A stretch of 64,000 nt of DNA from Modicisalibacter ilicicola DSM 19980 (GTDB lineage: Bacteria; Pseudomonadota; Gammaproteobacteria; Pseudomonadales; Halomonadaceae), in assembly GCF_900128925.1 (NCBI RefSeq), contig NZ_FQUJ01000018.1, positions 1-64,000 on the forward strand. The letters run 5' to 3'. Position 1 is the stretch's first letter. Every line of letters starts with the position of its first letter. The position numbers and the translations under genes are program-made. Under the pieces are notes generated by a model. It made no database searches, was not told where the DNA came from, and worked only from the letters and a program-made list of their open reading frames with translations. Of this stretch, positions 16,775 through 23,957 are shown piece after piece.

Positions 16775-17365
16775 ATGACTCAGCAGCAATCTATAAAACA
16801 GCCTCAGGGTAAGCAGGGGCGAAACGAAGTGACCGGCGCTATGAGCGACAACGGTCAAGAGGCTGTTCAGTACACCTGCCCGATGCACCCGGAAGTGGTC
16901 GCCGATCAACCGGGTGACTGTCCGAAATGCGGCATGCATCTCGTGGCCGTGGAAAGCAGCGACTCGCAGGCGCACGCCAACCCTGGTGACCATGGCCATG
17001 CCCATTGTCACGGGCACGCCCCTCACGCCAACCATGAGGCCCCCGCGCTGGCCCAGGCCGATGTCGGCATCGCCATGGGCACCGGCGCCGACGTGGCGAT
17101 CGAGAGCGCGGGCTTCACGCTAGTCAAGGGCAACCTCGACGGCATCGTGCGAGCCCGCAAGCTGTCCCAGGCCACGATGCGCAACATCAAGCAGAACCTG
17201 TTCTTCGCGCTGGTTTATAACGCCACGGGTGTGCCCATCGCTGCCGGTATTCTCTATCCGTTCCTTGGCATCTTGATCGGGCCGATCTTTGCCGCCTTCG
17301 CCATGAGTGCGTCCTCGCTATCGGTGGTCTTGAATGCGTTGCGTCTACGCCGAGTGAGGGTCTGA
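16775..17365 (+). CDS. Miniature CopA derivative: metal-binding domain fused to last two ATPase helices
   Basis: 196 residues. Residues about 31-55 form a heavy-metal-binding domain with CPMHP and CPKCGM, followed by a His-rich linker ([17 protein letters not shown]). From [20 protein letters not shown] the sequence is the C-terminal end of a Cu+ P1B-ATPase, including its last two helices and the MSASSLSV metal-site helix. The ATP-binding, phosphorylation (DKTGT) and CPC regions, roughly 550 residues, are absent in frame. It cannot be an ATPase; it is either a deletion relic or a retained membrane copper-binding protein. The start 16775 has GGAG upstream. It lies in the 16423 operon. Confidence 0.8.
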   Translation: MTQQQSIKQPQGKQGRNEVTGAMSDNGQEAVQYTCPMHPEVVADQPGDCPKCGMHLVAVESSDSQAHANPGDHGHAHCHGHAPHANHEAPALAQADVGIAMGTGADVAIESAGFTLVKGNLDGIVRARKLSQATMRNIKQNLFFALVYNATGVPIAAGILYPFLGILIGPIFAAFAMSASSLSVVLNALRLRRVRV

Positions 17366-17465
17366 TCATGCGCTGGGCGGAGGTCGGGGCCCTCGCCAGA
17401 CAAAAAGGTGCTCCCCATGATGCTTAAAAGAAACGTTTTCACCCTATAAGGCGAGGAGAACGACC

Positions 17466-17801
17466 ATGCCAGACAAACATCGTCTCGGTGTATCCGAAGC
17501 CAATCGAGTGACACGGCATCTGAAGCTCGAGCCCAGCGATCGGCAAAATCGGCAAAGCGCGATTGCCGAAATCGATCGGCTCTATGGCCTCGACAGTGTG
17601 TCTTTCGATGAGAGTAAACGAATGCTCCATCTGGCCTATGACGCTTCACGACTCTGTATCGAGGATATCGAAAGCATTCTGTCCAAGTGCTCGATCGACA
17701 TCAGCCACGGTTGGTGGAATCGCTTCAAGGAAGAGAATTACCGATTCGTCGATCAAAACATCAAGGACAATGCCGCCAAGGATCCCTGGAGCTGTCACTA
17801 G
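17466..17801 (+). CDS. Small HMA-fold-like protein, copy 2 (unknown function)
   Basis: 111 residues, paralogue of the protein at 13-348 with identical RLGVSEAN, QLYGLDSV-like and C-terminal YRFVDQNIKDNAAK regions. It has the same predicted ferredoxin-like strand/helix order and no CxxC. GAGGAG precedes the ATG. It lies 100 bases after the CopA-derived gene. The strong DNA identity of the 3' ends of the two copies (from about 233 and 17694) suggests recent duplication or gene conversion. Function unknown; metal-related by context. Confidence 0.8.
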   Translation: MPDKHRLGVSEANRVTRHLKLEPSDRQNRQSAIAEIDRLYGLDSVSFDESKRMLHLAYDASRLCIEDIESILSKCSIDISHGWWNRFKEENYRFVDQNIKDNAAKDPWSCH

Positions 17802-17907
17802 TTGGAGCCGTCACTAGTTCTGGCTCGAGCCGGCTTGCCGAAGAGCATTGATCAACAGATGCCGTGCGGCCTTTTGCCGCGCTGCAATACCGTTTTTCCG
17901 TTCAGCG

Positions 17908-17923
17908 TTCAGGTTCGATTCAG
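17908..17923 (+). promoter_or_regulatory. TTCAG direct repeat
   Basis: TTCAGGTTCGATTCAG, perfect 11-bp-period repeat, with an additional TTCAG at 17901. It lies in the 308-base gap between the small protein at 17466 and the SHOCT gene at 18110; no gene is seen in that gap. Confidence 0.6.
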
Positions 17924-18015
17924 GGTTGATTCCTACATTAAAAATACCCGCTGCATAAGGGATTATGTCATGCAAGCCAAGGTGTCTTCACTCGAATATT
18001 CACTTACGGCGGTGG

Positions 18016-18054
18016 TTGACCTTGATGTTGCACATAGGTTCTAAGCTTAGAACC
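18016..18054 (+). promoter_or_regulatory. MerR-like promoter with perfect 18-bp palindrome
   Basis: TTGACC at 18016-18021 and TAAGCT at 18042-18047 are separated by 20 bases. GGTTCTAAGCTTAGAACC at 18037-18054 is a perfect palindrome overlapping the -10 position. The layout matches the promoters at 12532 and 16343. A MerR-family regulator is inferred, and none is encoded in the window. Confidence 0.55.
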
Positions 18055-18109
18055 ATGAGTGATTCCTCTTTTTCAAGCGATCCAGTACGCCCTGCGCGAG
18101 GAGAGTGTC

Positions 18110-18337
18110 ATGCACATGAATGGTTACGGCTGGGACATGGTCGGCTTTGGGCTACTGCATATGGCGCTTTTCTGGGGGCTGATCGGCGCGGCCATCGTGA
18201 TCCTGGTCAGAGCGGCTCGAGGCGATCGAGAAGGTGTCGCAGTGCCTTCGAAGCTGACCAGGCTGGAAGAGCGCTATGCCCGCGGTGAGATTGATCGCGG
18301 AGAGTTCGAGCGCGGGAAGTTGGACATCGAACGCTGA
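18110..18337 (+). CDS. SHOCT domain small membrane protein 2
   Basis: 75 residues: MHMNGYGWDM start, one transmembrane helix (about 11-33) and a C-terminal SHOCT motif ([20 protein letters not shown]). The ATG 18110 follows GAGGAGAG by 5 bases; an in-frame upstream ATG at 18059 falls just after the palindrome and is less likely. It is followed after 72 bases by the Met/Gly-repeat protein. Likely part of the same copper-responsive unit; function unknown. Confidence 0.8.
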   Translation: MHMNGYGWDMVGFGLLHMALFWGLIGAAIVILVRAARGDREGVAVPSKLTRLEERYARGEIDRGEFERGKLDIER

Positions 18338-18409
18338 TGTCCTTGCGGCAACGGGCCTGGGATGAACCCGCCCGTACCTTGCACACGTACCTTGCAAAAG
18401 GAGAGTGAC

Positions 18410-19264
18410 ATGATCAGGAAGCCGATGCAGAAGATCGCCTTGAGCGCCTTGTTGGCCGTCATGACCACCGCTGGCGCCGGCACGGTCCTAGCCCATGGAG
18501 GAGGCTATGGAGCCTCCAAGCATGGCATGCAAGGGCCCTGCATGATGGGGGGCATGGGTCAAGGCCAGATGGGCCCCGGCATGATGGGTGGCATGGGTCA
18601 AGGCCAGATGGGCCCCGGCATGATGGGCGGCCAGGGTCAAGGCCAGATGGGCCCCGGCATGATGGGTGGCATGGGTCAGGGCCAGATGGGCCCTGGCATG
18701 ATGAGCGGCCAAGGCCAGATGGGTCCCGGCATGATGGGTGGCATGGGCCAGGGCCAGATGGGCCCTGGCATGATGGGTGGCCAGGGTCAAGGCCAGATGG
18801 GCCCTGGCATGATGGGTGGCATGGGTCAAGGCCAGATGGGCCCCGGCATGATGGGTGGCATGGGTCAAGGCCAGATGGGTCCCGGCATGATGGGTGGCAT
18901 GGGTCAAGGCCAGATGGGTCCCGGCATGATGGGCGGCACGGGTCAGAACATGATGAGCCTGGGCATGCTCGATCTCAGCGATGACCAGCGCCAGGAACTC
19001 GTCGCCATCCAGCAGGACCAGATCCAGCAGCAATGGGACCTGATGCAGCAAATGCGGGAACGAACCGCCGCCTTGCAGAAGCTTTATCAAGCCGAGCAGC
19101 CGGATGCCCAGGCCATCGGGAAGGCTCATGATCGCGTCTTCGAGGTGCGGCGCAAGATGATCGAGAACCGCATCGAGGCGCAGAATCGGATGAGCGCCCT
19201 GCTCACCGACGAGCAACGCGAGGCGATGCGTAATATGCAAGGCGGCGGCATGCCAGCCAACTGA
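18410..19264 (+). CDS. Exported Met/Gly-repeat protein with Spy/CpxP-like C-terminus
   Basis: 284 residues. A signal peptide (about 1-28, ending VLAHGG) indicates export. Residues about 46-180 are ten tandem copies of a 13-residue unit of the type GGMGQGQMGPGMM, giving over 40 Met, a likely Cu(I)/Ag(I) sink. The C-terminal 100 residues are helical and start LDLSDDQRQEL, with LLTDEQREAM near the end, like the LTxxQ pair of Spy/CpxP periplasmic chaperones. AAAGGAG precedes ATG 18410. One unit is shortened to 11 residues, so copy number has changed in frame. A periplasmic metal-buffering role is inferred. Confidence 0.85.
   Translation: MIRKPMQKIALSALLAVMTTAGAGTVLAHGGGYGASKHGMQGPCMMGGMGQGQMGPGMMGGMGQGQMGPGMMGGQGQGQMGPGMMGGMGQGQMGPGMMSGQGQMGPGMMGGMGQGQMGPGMMGGQGQGQMGPGMMGGMGQGQMGPGMMGGMGQGQMGPGMMGGMGQGQMGPGMMGGTGQNMMSLGMLDLSDDQRQELVAIQQDQIQQQWDLMQQMRERTAALQKLYQAEQPDAQAIGKAHDRVFEVRRKMIENRIEAQNRMSALLTDEQREAMRNMQGGGMPAN
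18548..18940 (+). repeat. 39-bp coding tandem repeat, about ten units
   Basis: Units of the form GGCATGGGTCAAGGCCAGAT plus 19 further bases repeat head to tail, with mostly synonymous differences. The fifth unit is 6 bases shorter. All changes keep the frame. It encodes the Met/Gly region of the protein at 18410. Confidence 0.85.
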
Positions 19265-19287
19265 AAGAGCGTTTGGAAGCCGTCGAG

Positions 19288-19303
19288 GTCAGGCGGTTTT
19301 CAG
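19288..19303 (+). promoter_or_regulatory. Possible degenerate TTCAG box
   Basis: GTCAGGCGGTTTTCAG keeps the 11-bp spacing with one mismatch in the first half. It lies 82 bases before the third SHOCT gene. It is weaker than the perfect copies. Confidence 0.3.
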
Positions 19304-19384
19304 GCAGCGGCTTGGCAAGTGAGAGCCGTACCGGGGGCAATGGGGGCATGCCCCGCCCCGGGTCGATGAACAAGGAGACTCGAC

Positions 19385-19732
19385 ATGAAGCGCTTGTGGC
19401 TGACCATTGGCAGTGTGTTGCTCGGCCTTTCTGCGGCTTTTCCGGCGCTGGCCCAACAACGCTATGACGATTCCTTCTGGCATCCCGCCTGGGGCTGGGG
19501 GCACATGTTTTTTGGAGGCCTCATGATGATCGTCTTCTGGGGAGGCATCATCGCTCTGGTGGTTCTGTTGGTGCGATGGCTGAGCCGGAACGATGCGCTA
19601 GGTCGTAGCGACACATCGGACTCTGGCTCCTCACGGCGCCCAACCCCGTTGGAAATCCTGCAGGAGCGCTATGCCCGCGGCGAGATAGACAAGCAGGAAT
19701 ATGAGGAGCGCAGGAAGGACCTTTCGCGCTGA
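19385..19732 (+). CDS. SHOCT domain membrane protein 3 with signal sequence
   Basis: 115 residues: a cleavable-looking signal peptide (1-23, FPALAQQ), a segment [13 protein letters not shown], one transmembrane helix (about 42-64) and SHOCT motif [20 protein letters not shown]. The [12 protein letters not shown] stretch is almost identical to SHOCT protein 1, so the two arose by duplication. AAGGAG precedes the ATG by 8 bases. Topology would place the N-terminal Met/His part in the periplasm. Confidence 0.85.
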   Translation: MKRLWLTIGSVLLGLSAAFPALAQQRYDDSFWHPAWGWGHMFFGGLMMIVFWGGIIALVVLLVRWLSRNDALGRSDTSDSGSSRRPTPLEILQERYARGEIDKQEYEERRKDLSR

Positions 19733-19814
19733 GCGCCAGCAAAGTTGCAAGGTGCTGTTGCGTCTGGAATGCAAAAACGAGTTTCCGGTAACGACTCTTG
19801 GGAGTGATATTGGA

Positions 19815-20879
19815 ATGAAGAGATTCGAGCTTACCCGACTGTTGCGCGCCATGGCCGGTCTGACAGTTGTAAGTCTGGCAATGCCGGCCATGGCCGATGA
19901 ATCGCGTGTCTATATTCCTATGGGCAGCGCGGATAGCATAGCCATCATCGATACCGACAGCTATCAGGTAAGCGGCCAAGCGCAGGGGGTCGTCAACTCC
20001 CACGGGTCCGACCTGACCCCGGATGGCCGGTTTCTGGTTGCCGGTAGCCTCACTCCCCGCGAGAGTGGGGAAACGCCGGTGAAGCCGGCGAGTGTCTCGG
20101 CGGACGAACACGCGGCGCACCACGGTGGTGGCGGTGATACAGCCGCCTCGTCGAGCACTCAGGGCACGCTGTACCTGATCGACACCCAAAGCAAAGAGGT
20201 AGTGCGTCAATTTGAGGTCCCCGGTCCGGTTCATCATGTGGTGGTGACCGCCGACGGGCGCTACGCCGTATCGACCCACCCAATGGGGGGCGGTATCAGC
20301 ATTGTTTCTTTGGAAAGCGGAGAGTTGATCGCGAACCTTGCGACGGGACCGGCGCCGAATTACATGGTCCAGAGTTCTCAGGATCAGTCCCTCTATGTCA
20401 GCAATTCCGGCAACGGCACGATCAGTGAGGTCGATACCGAGAACTGGTTCGTGCGCAAGAACATGCGCCTGGAGGGGAGCCCCGAGCATATGGTGCTGGA
20501 CAATGAGCGTGGGCGTCTATACGCCAACGACGCGGCTGGGGGGCAAGCAGTCGCCCTCGATCTGGAATCTGGCGACGTGGCAGCGCAATACCCGGTCGGG
20601 GCGGACCCTCATGGTATCGACCTGTCGAAGGATCGCAATACGCTTTATGCCACGAGCCAGGGGGACAATCGTCTGGTGGCTGTGAGCCTTGACGATGGCA
20701 CGGTTCGAGAGATGGTGCTTGCTCCGGCGCCTTATCATCTTGCCATCAATCCGACCGATGGAAGGCTATTGATATCAAGTCGCGACAAGCCCCAGCTCTG
20801 GGTGGTGGATCCGCGCACCCTGGATACCCTCGAAACGGTTCCACTTGCGGGGGTAGGCCACCAGATCGCCGTGGAATAA
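19815..20879 (+). CDS. Exported YncE-like beta-propeller protein
   Basis: 354 residues with a signal peptide (1-27, ending AMADES). Repeats of the type LYVSNSGNGTISEVD, RLYANDAAGGQAVALD and TLYATSQGDNRLVAVS indicate a YVTN/YncE-family beta-propeller. A His-rich insertion (DEHAAHHGGGGD, about residues 97-108) interrupts a loop and could bind metal. ATG 19815 is used because the signal peptide starts there; GGAGTGATATTGGA precedes it. Proteins like this occur beside copper-export genes, but their role is not established. Confidence 0.8.
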   Translation: MKRFELTRLLRAMAGLTVVSLAMPAMADESRVYIPMGSADSIAIIDTDSYQVSGQAQGVVNSHGSDLTPDGRFLVAGSLTPRESGETPVKPASVSADEHAAHHGGGGDTAASSSTQGTLYLIDTQSKEVVRQFEVPGPVHHVVVTADGRYAVSTHPMGGGISIVSLESGELIANLATGPAPNYMVQSSQDQSLYVSNSGNGTISEVDTENWFVRKNMRLEGSPEHMVLDNERGRLYANDAAGGQAVALDLESGDVAAQYPVGADPHGIDLSKDRNTLYATSQGDNRLVAVSLDDGTVREMVLAPAPYHLAINPTDGRLLISSRDKPQLWVVDPRTLDTLETVPLAGVGHQIAVE

Positions 20880-21113
20880 TAATCTGGAAAAGACGAAAAC
20901 CCCTGTCGGGATGAAGGGTTGATACTGGCCAGTGTCATCTATCACTCGATGGGGTTTTGGTGCGAGTATAAGTTGCCAATAACCTGTTGTATCGATCGAA
21001 TAAAAAATCTCCATGAATTATTTATTCTTATTTTTTCTTAGTTTAACCGTCCTCTTGGTGGAAGCCTTTTCTGAAAATATTCTGAATATGAACCCATAAA
21101 AAAGTTTGATTTT

Positions 21114-21129
21114 TTCAGTTTAGTTTCAG
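21114..21129 (+). promoter_or_regulatory. TTCAG direct repeat
   Basis: TTCAGTTTAGTTTCAG, perfect 11-bp-period repeat, 48 bases upstream of the small exported protein gene at 21177. The 297-base gap from 20880 is AT-rich and shows no gene. Confidence 0.65.
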
Positions 21130-21176
21130 GTAATGCGTTCATAGTAGACACATATCCACAAAGCAGAGGAAGTACC

Positions 21177-21557
21177 ATGAACCTAGTCAAGAAATCAGTT
21201 GTCTTGATCGTTACCGTCGCCAGCCTTTCATCCGCGTCGATGGTGTTGGCATCATTTGATTATGAAAATACCACGGGGCAGTCCGCGCAACTCAATAAAG
21301 TCATGCAAAACCTCCCCAGTCAGGAAAAATTTGATCGGGGAGAATGGCGCAATCAAAAGATAGATGAGGAAAAGAAACAGAATGCCCTCAAGATGTTTAG
21401 AGAACATAACATGCAGGGTCAAAGTGGTGGAATGTCCGAGACAAAACCATACATCAATTTAAATAAAGAACAAGCTAATGGTTCCTCGGATCGGGGAGGT
21501 GCCGCCCATTCCCCTCTTCATGAGCAGCCCGCTGTTGGCAATCGTCTCGACAAGTGA
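21177..21557 (+). CDS. Small exported protein, paralogue A (unknown)
   Basis: 126 residues with a signal peptide (1-25, ending VLASFDY). The mature part is polar, with a charged helix (EEKKQNALKMFREHNMQGQ) and a C-terminal tail SDRGGAAHSPLHEQPAVGNR. No family is recognised. Its closest relative is the product at 23213-23593, and even their leaders share AATGCGTTCATAGTA and the AGCAGAGGAAGTACC ribosome-binding region. A perfect TTCAG box lies upstream. The mature protein has no Cys. Confidence 0.75.
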   Translation: MNLVKKSVVLIVTVASLSSASMVLASFDYENTTGQSAQLNKVMQNLPSQEKFDRGEWRNQKIDEEKKQNALKMFREHNMQGQSGGMSETKPYINLNKEQANGSSDRGGAAHSPLHEQPAVGNRLDK

Positions 21558-21610
21558 TAGGCAGAGAGCACCGTCATAGAATTCAGACGATAGTTCTCGT
21601 CGGAAAGCCA

Positions 21611-21645
21611 TGGCCAGCCTATCTCTCGAAGAGGTTGGCCATTTT
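21611..21645 (+). terminator. Rho-independent terminator
   Basis: TGGCCAGCC pairs with GGTTGGCCA (one mismatch), followed by TTTT, 50 bases after the gene at 21177. A homologous hairpin follows the paralogue at 23213. Confidence 0.65.
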
Positions 21646-21773
21646 CTGGCAAGGCATGCAACAATTTCTCCTTTGCAAACCAAAGCCCGCCCATGCCAGC
21701 TCCGGCCCTGAATCACAGGCCTCTCTAGAAAAAAGAATAAGTTGACAGCGGTCAATTCTTCGATTCGATGTTT

Positions 21774-21789
21774 TCAGCTTCAATTCAGG
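21774..21789 (+). promoter_or_regulatory. TTCAG direct repeat
   Basis: TTCAGCTTCAATTCAG, perfect 11-bp-period repeat, 43 bases upstream of the DUF411 gene. Confidence 0.65.
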
Positions 21790-21832
21790 AAGGTTTCCTA
21801 GGCTGGGGCAAACTAATCGAGAAGGTGTTTTC

Positions 21833-22273
21833 ATGAGCAATAGAATGACGGCTTTATTGACTTCCAGTCTGCTACTACTTGGTGCTGCCGGCGTGCAGGC
21901 TGCAATGCCCGAGACAGCCACGTTGTACAAGAACCCATCCTGCATGTGCTGCGATGGCTATGCCGAACATCTGAAGGCCAAGGGGCTCGACGTCGAGGTC
22001 ATCGAAGACCAGGAGCTTAGCCAGGTCAAGATGGACGCGGGGGTTCCCCATGGCCAAGGCTCATGCCACACGGTCATGCTCGGCGAATATGTCATCGAGG
22101 GTCATGTCCCCTTCGCGGCGATCGACAAGCTGTTCGATGAGCGTCCGGATGTCGATGGCATCGCCCTGGCCGGCATGCCGTCTGGCACTCCTGGCATGCC
22201 GGGACCGAAACAGGCGCCTTACGAGGTGATGAGTTTCGAGAATCGTGAAGCCTCGCCTTTTGTGACACTGTAG
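21833..22273 (+). CDS. Exported DUF411 metal-binding protein
   Basis: 146 residues with a signal peptide (1-23, ending VQAAM). The DUF411 core is visible: LYKNPSCMCCDGYAEHLKAK with the CxCC motif, DAGVPHGQGSCHTVMLGEYVIEGHVPFAAI. Members are periplasmic and often found with copper-resistance genes. It is followed after 13 bases by a CcdA-type gene, so the thiol motif may be kept reduced by that partner; this link is inference. A TTCAG box precedes the gene. Confidence 0.88.
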   Translation: MSNRMTALLTSSLLLLGAAGVQAAMPETATLYKNPSCMCCDGYAEHLKAKGLDVEVIEDQELSQVKMDAGVPHGQGSCHTVMLGEYVIEGHVPFAAIDKLFDERPDVDGIALAGMPSGTPGMPGPKQAPYEVMSFENREASPFVTL

Positions 22274-22286
22274 ATCCGGGATCGGC

Positions 22287-23012
22287 GTGGATACACTTTC
22301 TTCCATCGGCCTGCTGGGTGCTCTTGCCGGCGGGCTGCTTTCCTTCTTTTCCCCCTGCACCTTGCCGTTGCTGCCGGCCTACTTGTCGGTAGTCACCGGC
22401 GGCAGCGCCGGCAAGCAGGACAAACGCCTCGAAGCCATGATCCTGAGCATGTTCTTCGTGCTGGGCTTCAGTGTGGTGTTCATCCTGCTAGGGCTCGGCG
22501 CCAGCAGCATCGGCCAGTTGCTACGCGGCTATCGCCAGGAGTTGAACTGGGTCACTGGTTCGGTAGTCATGCTGCTGGGGCTATTCATGACCGGCGTGCT
22601 ACGCATGCCGCTCTTTCAGCGTAGCTTCCTGCAGCTTACCCCCAACTTTCAGGGGGGCTCGCCACTGGCCGCCACGGCCTTTGGTGTATCCTTTGCCATC
22701 GGCTGGACACCCTGCATCGGCCCCATTCTCGGCGCTATTCTGATGGCGACCTCCAGCGCCGCCAATGCCCAGGCAGGCATGGTCTATCTCAGCGCCTATT
22801 CACTGGGCATGGCGATTCCCTTCCTTGCCAGCACATTATTGATCAATCGCTTTGCTCGACATGGCCGACGGCTGGGCAAGTGGAGCGCCTATGCACGTCC
22901 TGTCGCCGGCGGCATTCTGATCCTGATGGGGCTGGCCATCGTCAGTGGCACCTTGACCCAACTGGCCAGTGTGCTGGTCGACTGGTTCCCCTTTCTTGCC
23001 ACCATCGGCTGA
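22287..23012 (+). CDS. CcdA/DsbD-type thiol transport membrane protein
   Basis: 241 residues, six to seven helices. Paired Cys positions are FFSPCTLPLLPAY in TM1 and GWTPCIGPILG in TM4, the two Cys that carry reducing equivalents across the membrane in CcdA and DsbD. No periplasmic thioredoxin domain is fused. The start is GTG at 22287. Gene order DUF411-CcdA suggests delivery of electrons to periplasmic thiols of metal-binding proteins. Cytochrome c maturation is the alternative role. Confidence 0.85.
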   Translation: MDTLSSIGLLGALAGGLLSFFSPCTLPLLPAYLSVVTGGSAGKQDKRLEAMILSMFFVLGFSVVFILLGLGASSIGQLLRGYRQELNWVTGSVVMLLGLFMTGVLRMPLFQRSFLQLTPNFQGGSPLAATAFGVSFAIGWTPCIGPILGAILMATSSAANAQAGMVYLSAYSLGMAIPFLASTLLINRFARHGRRLGKWSAYARPVAGGILILMGLAIVSGTLTQLASVLVDWFPFLATIG

Positions 23013-23148
23013 CAAGCGTCATCGAGTCAAAACAGCAGGCGGCTCGATTTTTGTCTTGAATTAATGCCCTTTAATTGTCGTCGTGGCGTTTCCCAGATAG
23101 TGTTATTTTTTTAATTATACAAAAAATTACATCATATAATTAAGAACA

Positions 23149-23164
23149 TTCAGCTTGGCTTCAG
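23149..23164 (+). promoter_or_regulatory. TTCAG direct repeat
   Basis: TTCAGCTTGGCTTCAG, perfect 11-bp-period repeat, 49 bases upstream of the gene at 23213. The 200-base gap shows no gene and is AT-rich. Confidence 0.65.
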
Positions 23165-23212
23165 ATAATGCGTTCATAGTAACACCCATACCCACAAAGC
23201 AGAGGAAGTACC

Positions 23213-23593
23213 ATGAACGCAGTCAAGAAATCGGCCGCCTTGATCGTCACGATGACCTCACTTTCAGTCGCCACCTTGGCGTTCGCGTCAGCTGGTTATG
23301 AAGATAACCCAGGGCAGTCCGATCAGCTCTCCAAGGTCATGGAACGTCTCTCCAGTCAGGATGCCCTTGATCGGGATGAGTGGCGCAACAGCAAGATGGA
23401 TGAAGACAAGAAACAAAGCGCATTAAAGATGTTCAGAGAGCACAATATGCAAGGCCAGAGTGGCGGCATGTCCAGCACCAAGCCATACGTCGACTTGAAC
23501 AAGGAACAGCTCGATGGTCCCTCGGACCGGGGTGGCGCCGCCCACTCTCCTCTCCATGCCGAGCCCATCGTTGGCAATCGTCTCGACAAGTGA
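23213..23593 (+). CDS. Small exported protein, paralogue B (unknown)
   Basis: 126 residues, the same length as paralogue A at 21177. Signal peptide 1-25 (ending AFASAGY); KMFREHNMQGQSGGMS is identical, as is the tail SDRGGAAHSPLH. Divergence is greatest in the first 60 mature residues. It is expressed from a near-identical leader with a TTCAG box and followed by a similar terminator, so the whole transcription unit was duplicated around the DUF411-CcdA pair. Function unknown. Confidence 0.75.
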   Translation: MNAVKKSAALIVTMTSLSVATLAFASAGYEDNPGQSDQLSKVMERLSSQDALDRDEWRNSKMDEDKKQSALKMFREHNMQGQSGGMSSTKPYVDLNKEQLDGPSDRGGAAHSPLHAEPIVGNRLDK

Positions 23594-23645
23594 CATTTGG
23601 AGATTCTTCTTCATTGAGGCACCGCGATAGTTCCCTATGAAGCCT

Positions 23646-23685
23646 TGGCCAGCCTCTCTCTTTTCAGGATGCTGGCCATTTTTTT
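23646..23685 (+). terminator. Rho-independent terminator
   Basis: TGGCCAGC (23646-23653) pairs perfectly with GCTGGCCA (23671-23678), followed by seven T. It ends the 23213 unit. Confidence 0.8.
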
Positions 23686-23772
23686 GAGGTTGGGCACGCG
23701 CGCCGGGATGTCGGACGAGAAGCCTCCTGCGCTCCAGCGCTTGAGCTTCTGCGAGGCAATATTTCTCATGCA

Positions 23773-23788
23773 TTCAGTTTCGTTTCAG
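23773..23788 (+). promoter_or_regulatory. TTCAG direct repeat upstream of the RND operon
   Basis: TTCAGTTTCGTTTCAG, perfect 11-bp-period repeat, 169 bases before the outer-membrane channel gene. The 364-base gap 23594-23957 otherwise holds only the preceding terminator. Confidence 0.65.
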
Positions 23789-23957
23789 CAATGGCCAATA
23801 TACTCGCCATGGCGCCTGAAATGGGTGAAAGATTTCTTTCGCCCCCCTCTGGCGGTTTTCGGGCGTTCAGGCCAAGGGGGCGTCAGCGGTCGGCTTCAAG
23901 GATGAGTCAGCGGAACGATGTTTTTATCCCACGCAGGTAAGGTCAGGAACAATACGC

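Noticed and set aside
18548-18940. CRISPR-like array
   Set aside because: Units are contiguous without spacers, in frame, and encode a Met/Gly repeat.
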